The translations under genes and the position numbers were made by a program. From assembly GCA_900318995.1 (NCBI GenBank), contig ONMR01000004.1:62001-126000 (forward strand): a DNA stretch of 64,000 nt, written 5' to 3'. Position 1 is the stretch's first letter; every line of letters begins with the position of its first letter. The notes below the pieces were generated by a model. That model was not told the origin of the DNA and searched no databases. It worked only from the letters and a program-made list of their open reading frames with translations. The DNA is from an uncultured Prevotellaceae bacterium. Lineage in GTDB: Bacteria > Bacteroidota > Bacteroidia > Bacteroidales > Bacteroidaceae. Shown here piece by piece: positions 52,361 through 61,339 of the stretch.

Positions 52361-54325
52361 ATGTTAATTGTATTGAAGCTTTTAGGGTCTATCGCCCTGC
52401 TCATCTACGGTATGAAGGTCATGAGCGAGGCGTTGCAGAAGATGGCAGGCCCGCAATTGCGTCACCTGTTGGGCGCAATGACCACAAACCGTTTCTCTGG
52501 GGTTGCAACAGGAGCACTTGTAACAGTAGCAGTCCAGTCATCGGCAGCAACGACGGTAATGACCGTATCGTTTGTTAACGCCGCACTGCTCACACTTAGC
52601 CAGGCCATATCGGTCATTATGGGTGCCAATATAGGTACCACGCTGAGCGCCTGGATCATGTCGGCCGGTTTCTCCTTCAACATAGCCAATCTGGTATGGC
52701 CGGCTTTCCTGATAGGAATTATACTTATACAGATAGGCAAGCACCGTTATGTGGGCGATTTCCTCTTCGGAATAAGTTTCCTTCTGTTTGCCTTGGGAAT
52801 GCTTAACCAGACCGGTCGTGAGATGGATCTGGCCAGCAATCCGGCCGTAGTAAACTTTTTTGCATCATTTGACTCCGGCAGTTACGGCACTATACTGCTG
52901 TTCCTTCTGATAGGCGCCATACTTACCTGCATAGCTCAGTCATCGGCAGCACTTATGGCTATCACAATGGTGCTCTGCTCAACCGGAGCGATTTCAATAT
53001 TCCAGGGTATAGCACTGGTTATGGGCGAGAACATCGGCACCACACTGACTGCAAACCTGGCGGCTATGTCGGCCAACACTCAGGCCCGCCGCGCTGCTAT
53101 GGCTCACCTGCTGTTCAATGTATTCGGTGTGATTTGGGTCCTCATAATATTCTTCCCGTTTGTACGCACCGTATGCCGTGTGGTAGGCATTGACGTAACA
53201 GCCGATTCTGTTGATCCGGCCAGATTGACCTTTGCGCTTGCCACGTTCCATACAGCGTTCAACGTAATCAACACTTCTTTGCTGATAGGTTTCATTCCGC
53301 AGCTGGAGAAACTGGTGTGCTACATAATCAAACCCGGCAAGGCCGATGAGGAGGATGAGTTCCGCCTGCAGTTCATTCGCGGCGGTATCATGAAAACCCC
53401 GGAAATATCAGTCTTCCAGGCACAGAAGGAGATTGTCATATTCGGCGAGAAAATGCAGCATATGTTCGGTCTGGTTAAGGATCTCTACAAGACTACCGAT
53501 GAGCAGGCGTTCAAGAAACTGTTTGAACGCATAGAGAAGACCGAGGACGGCAGCGACCGAATGGAGCAGGAGATAGGCAAGTATCTGGGTGACGTGGGCG
53601 ATGCGCATCTGTCGGATGATACCAAGGAGAAGATCCGCGCCATGCTCCGCCAGATTGGCGAGCTGGAGTCAATCGGTGACAGCTGTTTCGGACTGGCACG
53701 CATCATGCGCCGCAAGCAGGAGAACAAGATAGAGTTCAACCAGACACAGAAGGAAGGAGTCAGCCAGATGTTCGGACTTATAGACCAGGCACTTACACGT
53801 ATGAATGAGCTTCTGGCCGGCCGCAGGGAGGAGTATGATATAACCGTGTCGGAGGAGATAGAGAACAGTATAAACGCCTGCCGCAACCGCCTGAAACAGG
53901 AGAACATAAACAGTCTGGACCAGCATACATACGGCTATGGCAGCGGAACGGTATTCTCAGACCTGATTAGCGAATGCGAGAAGACCGGCGACTACATCAT
54001 AAACGTAGTGGAATCCCGCCTGGGTACCGTCCGCAACGGAATACGCTACAGAGGCATCCAGATTGACACAGACAGCAAGGAGGTTACCGTTGACGGAAAT
54101 CCGGTCTCTTTTACCAAGACAGAGTATGAGTTGCTCAAGCTGTTCATGATGAACCGCGGCGTTGTCTATTCGCGCGAGCAACTGCTGCAGGCCATCTGGC
54201 CCGATGACGTTGTGGTAAATACCCGCACAGTCGATGTAAACATCACCCGCATCCGCAAGAAAATAGAGCCTTACGCTGACTGCCTGGCCACCCGTGCCGG
54301 TTTCGGCTACTGCTTCCAGGATTGA
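52361..54325 (+). CDS. Na/Pi cotransporter-PhoU-winged-helix fusion
   Basis: 654 residues in one uninterrupted frame. About 1-310: NptA-type Na/Pi cotransporter with two inverted repeats (AVQSSAATTVMTVSFVN and AQSSAALMAITMVLCS). About 340-545: a PhoU-like helical domain (EIGKYLGDVGDAHLSDDTKE). About 562-654: an OmpR/PhoB-type winged helix (ITVDG-like VTVDGNPVSFTKTEYELLK, then VDVNITRIRKKI and GFGYCF), closely resembling the output domain of Bacteroidetes response regulators. Usual family members stop after PhoU. PhoU and winged helix would both face the cytoplasm, giving a membrane-bound transporter that can touch DNA. Stop codon lies in a repeat-like TGATACAAA. Confidence 0.92.
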   Translation: MLIVLKLLGSIALLIYGMKVMSEALQKMAGPQLRHLLGAMTTNRFSGVATGALVTVAVQSSAATTVMTVSFVNAALLTLSQAISVIMGANIGTTLSAWIMSAGFSFNIANLVWPAFLIGIILIQIGKHRYVGDFLFGISFLLFALGMLNQTGREMDLASNPAVVNFFASFDSGSYGTILLFLLIGAILTCIAQSSAALMAITMVLCSTGAISIFQGIALVMGENIGTTLTANLAAMSANTQARRAAMAHLLFNVFGVIWVLIIFFPFVRTVCRVVGIDVTADSVDPARLTFALATFHTAFNVINTSLLIGFIPQLEKLVCYIIKPGKADEEDEFRLQFIRGGIMKTPEISVFQAQKEIVIFGEKMQHMFGLVKDLYKTTDEQAFKKLFERIEKTEDGSDRMEQEIGKYLGDVGDAHLSDDTKEKIRAMLRQIGELESIGDSCFGLARIMRRKQENKIEFNQTQKEGVSQMFGLIDQALTRMNELLAGRREEYDITVSEEIENSINACRNRLKQENINSLDQHTYGYGSGTVFSDLISECEKTGDYIINVVESRLGTVRNGIRYRGIQIDTDSKEVTVDGNPVSFTKTEYELLKLFMMNRGVVYSREQLLQAIWPDDVVVNTRTVDVNITRIRKKIEPYADCLATRAGFGYCFQD

Positions 54326-54331
54326 TACAAA

Positions 54332-54364
54332 TGATACAATTGGGGTCAGGCCCCTTTTGTATCA
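54332..54364. repeat. A-family palindrome (A8)
   Basis: TGATACAATTGGGG, loop TCAGG, CCCCTTTTGTATCA, preceded by a partial direct copy TGATACAAA at 54323 which provides the stop codon of the transporter gene. Confidence 0.82.
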
Positions 54365-54375
54365 TTATATTTTTC

Positions 54376-54435
54376 AGCGAAAAAATTTTGCTGAACAAAA
54401 ATTTTTCGTTTCATTTGCAACGAAAACATTTCGCT
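54376..54435. promoter_or_regulatory. Possible operator with CGAAA half-sites upstream of the BlaI-BlaR1 fusion
   Basis: An AT-rich tract with nested dyads: AGCGAAA (54376-54382) against TTTCGCT (54429-54435), and CGAAAAAATTTT against AAAAATTTTTCG inside. Because the gene starting 23 bases later has a BlaI-type DNA-binding domain, an autoregulatory operator is plausible. No motif match to known TACA/TGTA BlaI operators. Confidence 0.4.
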
Positions 54436-54457
54436 AACACAATTTAATGATTTGCTT

Positions 54458-57400
54458 ATGAGACGTCTGACCAGGAAGGAGAGAGTCATAATGGACTACT
54501 ATTGGACCTACGGGCCCATGTTCATTCGCGAGCTTCAGGAGCACTATCCAGACCCCAAACCATCGTTCGGCACACTGTCCAACCAGGTGCGTACGCTCCA
54601 GGCCGACGGCTTTATGAGCCACAACGCTTTCGGCACCAATTACCAGTACTATCCGGTCGTTGACCGGGAGCAGTACAGCAAGTCCGGCATAAACGGTATA
54701 GTCGATGAGTTTTTCAGCAGTTCTTACTCCAGCGTGGTGATGTCATTTGTAAAGGATGAGAAACTGTCGGTTGAGGAGCTGGAGCAGATAATAAAGCTGC
54801 TGTACCACCTGCTGCTGAGGCGTGAAACGTTCCACCGTACAGCACGTATAGTCCTTGTATCGTCTTTGATAATCTCATATATACTGCCGTTCTGCGTAAT
54901 CACAATCCACAGGCCGGCGCCAGTGGTTGAGAACCCTGAAGTTGCTGCAATTCAGGCTCCTGCTGCCGTCCCCTCAACTCCAACCCGCCATACTGTACAA
55001 CCGGACATACAACCGGGAGAGAGGCAGATCCGGCAGGAGCAGAATCAGATAGAGGAACAAGTCCGGATACAGGCCCTACCACAGCAAGAGGTGCGGCAAG
55101 CGGTGGTCTTTCCTGATTCAAACCAGTCTTTACCTGTTCCTACCCGCAAGCATATGGATTGGATATTGGTATCAATAATAATCTATGCATTAGGGGTTGT
55201 ATGTCTTATAATTCTCAGGCTTTTGTCTGCTGTTAAGGTGATTGGTATAATCCATCGCGGTCGCACGATAGTGAAAAAGGATGGTTGCAGGATAGTGATA
55301 TCGAGTGATGACATCCGTCCATTCAGCTGGATGAACAGTATAGTCCTGCCGGAAGATATGGCGCAGTCTGAATCCTTGTGGAATTCGGCAGCAGTGCGTC
55401 ACGAACAATCCCACGTATCACACCATCATTCCATAGAGCTGTTGGCCATAGACATTCTTTCAGCATTCCAATGGTTCAATCCCGCAGTCTGGCTGTTAAG
55501 ACATGACCTTTGCTGTGTTCAGGAGTTCCAGGCCGATGCTTCCGTACTTGAATCCGGTTATGGCAAACTGGAATATGAGCAAAGTCTGCTGAGCATAGCA
55601 ACCGGTGGAATCTCCATCCCGCTTGTGAACGGACTGGGCGAAAGCTATCTGCGCGCCAGAATCCGTATGATGAACCGCAATATTTCCCGTAAGGGCAACC
55701 TGATTAAACTCATCTACCTGCCTTTGGTGATGGTTGTTGCTTTAGTTCTGATTTCCAATACCGTCTATGATAAGGCTGAAACCGATAATACAGAAGTTGA
55801 GTCCGATCAGGAGGAAGCCGTCACCATATTCCGGTTTGGCGAGGAGGTGAATAAAACTTTTCTTGAGCACCTTGATGAATTTGATGATACTTTGAAACTG
55901 AAAGAGGTATTCAGGACAGACGTAGGCGATAAAGCAAAAGGATTCAAGGTAACATTATTCAACTTTACTGATGAAGGATGGGAGAATGATCCTGGTGATT
56001 TCTGTCTGATAACGATTGAAACCGGCGGCAAACAATACCGGTTCAAGAATGAGGACTGGGTTATCGAACCATTGTTTGACAACGGCTATTTCCACTGCGT
56101 TGAGGTGGCCGAATCCCACTATCTCCTGTTCCTGAAAGGATTTGATTACGGATGCTGTCCCGGTACCCTGACCGTGCTGGCTGTCGATGAGACAGGGGCC
56201 TATATGGTAATGAAAAAGGAATATGATTTGAGGGAATTCAACTCGGAGCCTTTCTCAATGACTGTGGCCGACTGGTATGATGAATACGTATCTGATGACG
56301 TGACAATCAACTCTGCTACATACACCCTCTTTATAGAGGATGGGGCCCTGAAAAAGAGATGGGTTCAGCTTTTTCCCAATAAACATGAATACGTTGACCT
56401 GGGCCTGAGCGTGAATTGGGCCACTTGTAATGTGGGCGCTGAAAAGCCGGAAGAATACGGGGATTATTATGCCTGGGGTGAAACAGCGCCTTACTATGTA
56501 AAGAATGCCGGTGCAGACAATGAACTCCAATGGAGAAAGGGAAAGGAGGCAGGCTATGACTGGGAATCATATTTTGACATAAAGACCATTGAACCTACAG
56601 ATTATGATGATATTGTAACCTTCTGGCACTACAATACTCAGGAAAAGAGTGTGATTGAATATTATCATGATGCCGCAACCATAAACTGGGGCGGGGAATG
56701 GCGCATGCCCCGTCAGGCGGAATTTGAAGAACTCATAAATCCTGACAATTGCACCTGGACATGGACAACTATGAATGGTGTGAACGGTTACAGGGTGACC
56801 AGTAAGAAACCCGGATATGAAGGCAATTCCATTTTCCTGCCGGCAGCAGGAGGATATTCCGGAACAGACTCCAAGTTACGTGATGCATATGGCTGGTACT
56901 GGTCCGGTTCAATAGATGACAAGACCTCCGATAAAAGTACGAATTTTGCATACATTCTCAATTTCTACTTTGATACCCGCTTTGTGTTCATTAACTCCTC
57001 CGGCCGATGCTCCGGGCTTCCTGTACGTCCCGTCTTACCAAACGGAAGAAACCATAAAACGGTATATGGAACAAATAATGAGCCTATTGCCGATAACACA
57101 GAGATAGAACCTAAAACAGCACAGACGTTACTGGCCCGTTTTGATGGTTCATTGCTGGAGTCTCAGGTAGCAATTCCATCATACCAGGATTATAGAGAAC
57201 TTCCACAAAACCTCCCTGACATAATACTGGACAGTCTGAAAAAACAGTATCCTGAACTGAATTCACTTGAGAGCATCTATGATGACGGAATATTAAGCAA
57301 TGACAAGCCCTATAAGGGATACATATCCTGCATCCAACTTTCCAAAGGTGTCTATTCATTCTGGGTTATGGGTCTGGAAGACAAGGGCGGCCAGGTGGTA

Positions 57401-58030
57401 TCGATAGAACTTGGCACTATAGATGATGCAATAGCGTTCCTTAATAATCTTGTTTCATCATATAAACAAGGCAATACTGTGCTAGCTCAGGGTTATACGC
57501 TGACTGGAGTCAGGGGTAATGCCTACTCGGTTCCCAGAACAGACGGCGTAGAGCCTGGTCCATATCTGGTAAGCGTAAAAAACCTGAAGCATGACCTGTC
57601 AGTTCTAGAGAAAAGAAAGAACTGGAAAGAAGTTGGTTTTGATGAGATTGCCTTCTTTTCGATGGAGAACAAACCGGATCATTATGAAGTCTTGTTTCCC
57701 GGTTGGCCCAGATTATTTGAGTCTTTGCACATAAATACATGGGATGGAGTTGACGGAGGTGAAGAATGGGCACGCACAGAACTTGAAAAACAGATTCGTG
57801 AAAGAGGAGGCGAGGGACATGTTCCTGGAAATAGTGAATTGGCAGTGTCCAAATTCAACGGTGTGATACTGCTTCCGTTACATAAGAGTGATTATATGAC
57901 TCTTTCAGGGGCTTATAAGGAGTATATTCAATACTATATTCCTATTATCTACGACCCGGAAAAGTATCAGGCCCCGCTTACCGATTATCAGCGAAGCCTG
58001 AAGAGAAATGTTTTCAGGCGCAAGAAATGA
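54458..58030 (+). CDS. BlaI-BlaR1 single-chain sensor/regulator fusion with FISUMP-like domain
   Basis: 1190 residues from MRRLTRKERV. About 1-125: BlaI/MecI winged-helix repressor (LTRKERVIMDYYWTYGPMFI, GTLSNQVRTLQADGF). TM 129-149, Pro/Gln-rich loop to 230, TM 233-256. About 258-417: BlaR1-type M56 metalloprotease with HEQSH (315-319), NPAVWLLRHD and zinc ligand Glu356 in QEFQAD. TM 418-433. About 435-640: unassigned beta-rich part. About 643-865: a FISUMP/DUF1566-like module (YVDLGLSVNWATCNVG, EWRMPRQAEFEEL). About 870-1190: unassigned. In known systems BlaI and BlaR1 are separate genes. Topology puts repressor and protease inside, sensor outside. The ligand is unknown; no beta-lactamase gene is near. 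Confidence 0.88.
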   Translation: MRRLTRKERVIMDYYWTYGPMFIRELQEHYPDPKPSFGTLSNQVRTLQADGFMSHNAFGTNYQYYPVVDREQYSKSGINGIVDEFFSSSYSSVVMSFVKDEKLSVEELEQIIKLLYHLLLRRETFHRTARIVLVSSLIISYILPFCVITIHRPAPVVENPEVAAIQAPAAVPSTPTRHTVQPDIQPGERQIRQEQNQIEEQVRIQALPQQEVRQAVVFPDSNQSLPVPTRKHMDWILVSIIIYALGVVCLIILRLLSAVKVIGIIHRGRTIVKKDGCRIVISSDDIRPFSWMNSIVLPEDMAQSESLWNSAAVRHEQSHVSHHHSIELLAIDILSAFQWFNPAVWLLRHDLCCVQEFQADASVLESGYGKLEYEQSLLSIATGGISIPLVNGLGESYLRARIRMMNRNISRKGNLIKLIYLPLVMVVALVLISNTVYDKAETDNTEVESDQEEAVTIFRFGEEVNKTFLEHLDEFDDTLKLKEVFRTDVGDKAKGFKVTLFNFTDEGWENDPGDFCLITIETGGKQYRFKNEDWVIEPLFDNGYFHCVEVAESHYLLFLKGFDYGCCPGTLTVLAVDETGAYMVMKKEYDLREFNSEPFSMTVADWYDEYVSDDVTINSATYTLFIEDGALKKRWVQLFPNKHEYVDLGLSVNWATCNVGAEKPEEYGDYYAWGETAPYYVKNAGADNELQWRKGKEAGYDWESYFDIKTIEPTDYDDIVTFWHYNTQEKSVIEYYHDAATINWGGEWRMPRQAEFEELINPDNCTWTWTTMNGVNGYRVTSKKPGYEGNSIFLPAAGGYSGTDSKLRDAYGWYWSGSIDDKTSDKSTNFAYILNFYFDTRFVFINSSGRCSGLPVRPVLPNGRNHKTVYGTNNEPIADNTEIEPKTAQTLLARFDGSLLESQVAIPSYQDYRELPQNLPDIILDSLKKQYPELNSLESIYDDGILSNDKPYKGYISCIQLSKGVYSFWVMGLEDKGGQVVSIELGTIDDAIAFLNNLVSSYKQGNTVLAQGYTLTGVRGNAYSVPRTDGVEPGPYLVSVKNLKHDLSVLEKRKNWKEVGFDEIAFFSMENKPDHYEVLFPGWPRLFESLHINTWDGVDGGEEWARTELEKQIRERGGEGHVPGNSELAVSKFNGVILLPLHKSDYMTLSGAYKEYIQYYIPIIYDPEKYQAPLTDYQRSLKRNVFRRKK

Positions 58031-58811
58031 GCTTGAAGTGTTGGAGGGCGTTCAGGATGCCGTCGTCATCGACGGAGGTGGTGATGTAGTCGGCGTGTTG
58101 TTTGAGCTCGGGGGTGGCGTTGCCCATGGCTACGCCTATTCCGGCCTGCAGGATCATTGAGAGGTCGTTTCCGCCGTCGCCGAATGCTATGGTGCGGCTG
58201 GGGTCAAAGCCCTTGTGGCGGGCAATTGCTTGGATGCCTTTGCCTTTATCGGCCTCACTGGAGGTGATATCGGTAAACTCCGGATGCCATCGGCCCGATA
58301 CGCAATGGGGCATGCGTGGCAGCATCTGCTTTTCATAATCGGCATCAAAGAATGCGGTCAGCTGCAGGACATCCTGGCCTAGCAACTCCTGGAGCGGTGA
58401 CGGGTTATCGAACTCCCTGACGTTAAGATACTGACGGAATATGCGGTCCACACTGCCGGTAGGGTCAAGTATGGCCACCTGGTCACGTCCGATGACAATA
58501 AGGCCGTATCCCTTGTCTTGCGCATCCCTTACGCAGGTCAAAACATCCTGCTTAGGTATGGGGTGGTAACAAACCAATTCGTCATCTATAAAACAGAGCG
58601 CGCCGTTTATGGTTATGTATCCGTCAATCAGATGCCCGATTGCTCCCAGATTGGTGATGATCATGGGCGGACGTCCTGTAGCGATATAGATCTGCGCCCC
58701 GTTTGCCTTTGCATCGGTCAGCGCGCGGACGGTAGACTGGGGAATCTGATGGGTATTGAAACTCACCAGCGTCCCGTCAATATCAAAAAACAGTGCGTAC
58801 TTATCGGTCAT
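58014..58811 (-). CDS. Cof-type HAD-IIB phosphatase
   Basis: 265 residues. HAD motif I FFDIDGTLVSF, motif II IYIATGRPP, motif IV IAFGDGGNDLSMI, with a type IIB cap. Dephosphorylates sugar phosphates, phosphorylated cofactors or similar; substrate not predictable. Converges on and overlaps the end of the BlaI-BlaR1 fusion by 17 bases. TAACTTTG promoter at 58825-58832 (minus). Confidence 0.92.
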   Translation of the reverse strand: MTDKYALFFDIDGTLVSFNTHQIPQSTVRALTDAKANGAQIYIATGRPPMIITNLGAIGHLIDGYITINGALCFIDDELVCYHPIPKQDVLTCVRDAQDKGYGLIVIGRDQVAILDPTGSVDRIFRQYLNVREFDNPSPLQELLGQDVLQLTAFFDADYEKQMLPRMPHCVSGRWHPEFTDITSSEADKGKGIQAIARHKGFDPSRTIAFGDGGNDLSMILQAGIGVAMGNATPELKQHADYITTSVDDDGILNALQHFKLISCA

Positions 58812-58824
58812 AATAATCCAACTG

Positions 58825-58832
58825 CAAAGTTA
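58825..58832 (-). promoter_or_regulatory. -7 box of the HAD phosphatase gene
   Basis: TAACTTTG on the minus strand, 14 bases from the start codon. Confidence 0.45.
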
Positions 58833-58846
58833 CTCATCTTTTTTGC

Positions 58847-58854
58847 TAATTTTG
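58847..58854 (+). promoter_or_regulatory. -7 box of the DMT permease gene
   Basis: TAATTTTG, 27 bases before ATG 58881; divergent from the HAD promoter. Confidence 0.5.
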
Positions 58855-58880
58855 CAGCGCCTTAAACACGAGAGTAATTC

Positions 58881-59816
58881 ATGAACCACATTGGCCAGAT
58901 ATTTTCACTAATTGTAGCGGTGCTTTGGACTGTCACCGCAATCTATTCCGACAAAGCCAGTCACCGCATAGGCACCATGTCTGCCAACGTTTTCCGCCTG
59001 ACACTCTCCACGTTCCTTTTGGCAATGATCCTGTGGGTCACCATTGGGTATCCGTATCCTGTTTATGCCGATGCCAGGACCTGGTTCTGGCTGGCGCTGT
59101 CGGCGGTTGTGGGTTACGTTTTCGGCGACTGGTGCCTGTTTAACTGTTACCTCTCCATAGGGGCCCGATTCGGCCAGCTGTTCATGACGCTTGCGCCTCC
59201 GATGGCCGCATTTGCCGGCTGGGCTATGCTGGGCGAGCAGCTCTCCTGGCGCACGGCATTGGCAATGGCCGTCACACTGAGCGGTATAGCCATATCAATC
59301 CTGAGCCGTGACCGAGAGCACCATTTCAAGTTCACTCTGCCGCTTAAGGGAATCCTGCTGGGAATAGGAGCAGGCACGGGGCAGGGCGTAGGGCTTGTAC
59401 TGAGCAAGATAGGCCTGGAGCACTATTCGGCTGCACTTCCTGCCCAGACTCCTGAACTTATGCAGACCATGCTTCCGTTTGCATCCACCATGATCCGCGC
59501 CATATTCGGCAGCATCGGCTTTATACTGCTGATGATGATCAGTAAGGAAATGCCCAAACTCAAGGTTGCAGCACGTGACCATAAGGCCTTGCTTTATGTC
59601 TTGATAATGAGTCTGTTCGGCCCTGTAGTAGGAGTGTCTCTTTCACTCATGGCAGTACGTTATACCGATGCCGGTATAGCCTCTACACTGATGGCTCTCA
59701 CTCCCGTGCTGATACTTATCCCGTCCGCTGTGTTTGACAAGCAGCGCATAAGGTTCAAGGAGGTAGTGGGCGTGTTGGTGAGCATGACCGGCGTGGCACT
59801 GTTCTTCCTTCTGTGA
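58881..59816 (+). CDS. DMT (EamA) family permease
   Basis: 311 residues, ten membrane helices in two EamA repeats (first about 5-140, second about 155-310); VGYVFGDWCLFNCYLSIGAR and SLMAVRYTDAGIASTLMALTPV are the repeat cores. Drug/metabolite exporter or metabolite importer of unknown substrate. Its TGA stop (59814-59816) is the first triplet of a partial B palindrome. Confidence 0.9.
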   Translation: MNHIGQIFSLIVAVLWTVTAIYSDKASHRIGTMSANVFRLTLSTFLLAMILWVTIGYPYPVYADARTWFWLALSAVVGYVFGDWCLFNCYLSIGARFGQLFMTLAPPMAAFAGWAMLGEQLSWRTALAMAVTLSGIAISILSRDREHHFKFTLPLKGILLGIGAGTGQGVGLVLSKIGLEHYSAALPAQTPELMQTMLPFASTMIRAIFGSIGFILLMMISKEMPKLKVAARDHKALLYVLIMSLFGPVVGVSLSLMAVRYTDAGIASTLMALTPVLILIPSAVFDKQRIRFKEVVGVLVSMTGVALFFLL

Positions 59817-59833
59817 CGCAAAGGGGTCGTTTT
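59814..59833. repeat. Half B-family element at the DMT stop codon
   Basis: TGACGCAAAGGGGTCGTTTT: one arm only, with no complementary arm before the convergent stop at 59834. Confidence 0.6.
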
Positions 59834-61249
59834 TCATTCTGCGGTGATGATTATACGGCGGTATGCGGTGAGGTTGAACGGACCGTTGTCGTGAATCTCG
59901 CAGACCAGATGGTAGGTCTTGCCGCTGGAATTATCGGGTAGGGTAACGGTAATCCTGTCCGATGCGGGGTCGCTGATAAGGGGATAGACGGTCTCGCCTG
60001 GGAACTCCTGGAACCACCAGCTGAAAGTGAGCTTGTCCCGGTCTGGGTCAAATGAACGGGATGCGTCCAGCTTTATTTCCTGTCCGTTTTTGGCCGATAA
60101 CTCCATAGGCCCAAGGTCCTGACTGCCGTTGATGACGGCTACGGGGTTGCGGTTGCCGCTGCCGGTATCTGCCCATTGCATGCGGGCGGCAAAATCGTTG
60201 AACTCATCGGGATAGAACTTGTGCTCATAATGGTCAGATATGTCCTTGAGCGGCTGCTGCCAGTTGGTCCAGGCGTAGGTCTCGCGATCAGGTGATATAC
60301 CGAACTGATGGCAGCCTCCCCAACCCGCCTGCGTGGGGTCATCGGGATTGTTCAGGCCGTTGGGCATCACGTGCAGGAAACTGGGCGTATCGCCCTCAAC
60401 GCCCCACAGGAACTTGGGATAGACCTTGCCCATGGCACCCTTGCCCTGGATCAGGCTCTCATATTTGTCCCAGTTGGATTTGCCCAGCTCGTTCTGGTTA
60501 AGCCAGGCGCTCTCATCCCAAACCAGCATCAGCTCCTGTGCGTAGTCACGTCGGAGCCATTGGTGAGAACTGTAAGCGCGGTTCATGCGCATGCTCCATT
60601 GCATATCCTGATCAGTGATGGTGTAGAGGCGGAACTTGCTCAGGAACTTGCGGAGCTGCTCCGGGCTGCGCTCCTGTTTAACGCGCCAGACGGCCTGCGC
60701 AAACGTGTTGGCGCCTCCCCATGAGCAGATCCAGATGGGACGGTCGTCGTCCTCATCGGCCAGCTGGATCAGCAAACGGCTTCCGGGAGAGTCATTATCG
60801 GGACCGATTACACCGATGCCGGCTCGGGTGCTGCCCATCATGGCACGGCTGCTGATGTACTCATAACTGGGCCAGTAACCAAGTTCCTGACGGCTGTTCT
60901 CCTGTTCTATGCTTTTGTGCCTCTTCTGGCCAGAACGTTTCATAAGGTTCTGTACATCGGTCTTATATGCATCAATTACGCGTGTCAGATATACCGCCCA
61001 GTCCTTGGGGTAAGGGTCACAGTTCCAGCCTATTGTGGTGATTATGCCCTCTATTTCAAACCGGTCGGCGTATGCCAGCAGCCTTACGGCCGATTCATTG
61101 TCATCGGGCTCCACCTCCGACGGGCCGATATCGGTCATCACAACTATTCTGGGCTTTAGCGCACCGGTCTCTGCTTTCTTTCCGGTACATGAGATTAAGA
61201 CTGCGCACAATGCAATCATCAAGCCTGCTATTCGGTTAATTGCTTTCAT
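59834..61249 (-). CDS. DUF1593 nucleoside-hydrolase-like lipoprotein
   Basis: 471 residues from MKAINRIAGLMIALCAVLIS with lipobox Cys20 (ISC, TGKK follows); ten further upstream codons are unlikely. About 35-330: DUF1593 nucleoside-hydrolase-like fold (VMTDIGPSEVEPDDNESAVRL, IWICSWGGANTFAQAVW). About 370-470: an Ig-like DUF1593 C-terminal domain (LDASRSFDPDRDKLTFSWWF). Members accompany polysaccharide degradation genes and may hydrolyse glycosides or nucleosides; activity is unproven. Faces the DMT gene. Confidence 0.85.
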   Translation of the reverse strand: MKAINRIAGLMIALCAVLISCTGKKAETGALKPRIVVMTDIGPSEVEPDDNESAVRLLAYADRFEIEGIITTIGWNCDPYPKDWAVYLTRVIDAYKTDVQNLMKRSGQKRHKSIEQENSRQELGYWPSYEYISSRAMMGSTRAGIGVIGPDNDSPGSRLLIQLADEDDDRPIWICSWGGANTFAQAVWRVKQERSPEQLRKFLSKFRLYTITDQDMQWSMRMNRAYSSHQWLRRDYAQELMLVWDESAWLNQNELGKSNWDKYESLIQGKGAMGKVYPKFLWGVEGDTPSFLHVMPNGLNNPDDPTQAGWGGCHQFGISPDRETYAWTNWQQPLKDISDHYEHKFYPDEFNDFAARMQWADTGSGNRNPVAVINGSQDLGPMELSAKNGQEIKLDASRSFDPDRDKLTFSWWFQEFPGETVYPLISDPASDRITVTLPDNSSGKTYHLVCEIHDNGPFNLTAYRRIIITAE

Positions 61250-61339
61250 TCTGTTTATGTTTTCTGCGAATATACTCAAAAATATCTGATTTTAAAGTTT
61301 CGCTTTGAATATAGGCTTCGCCTCGGGATAAACAGAAAG

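Noticed and set aside
54458-58030. Beta-lactam resistance regulator
   Set aside because: Despite BlaI and BlaR1-like domains, no beta-lactamase or penicillin-binding sensor domain is seen; resistance function not claimed.
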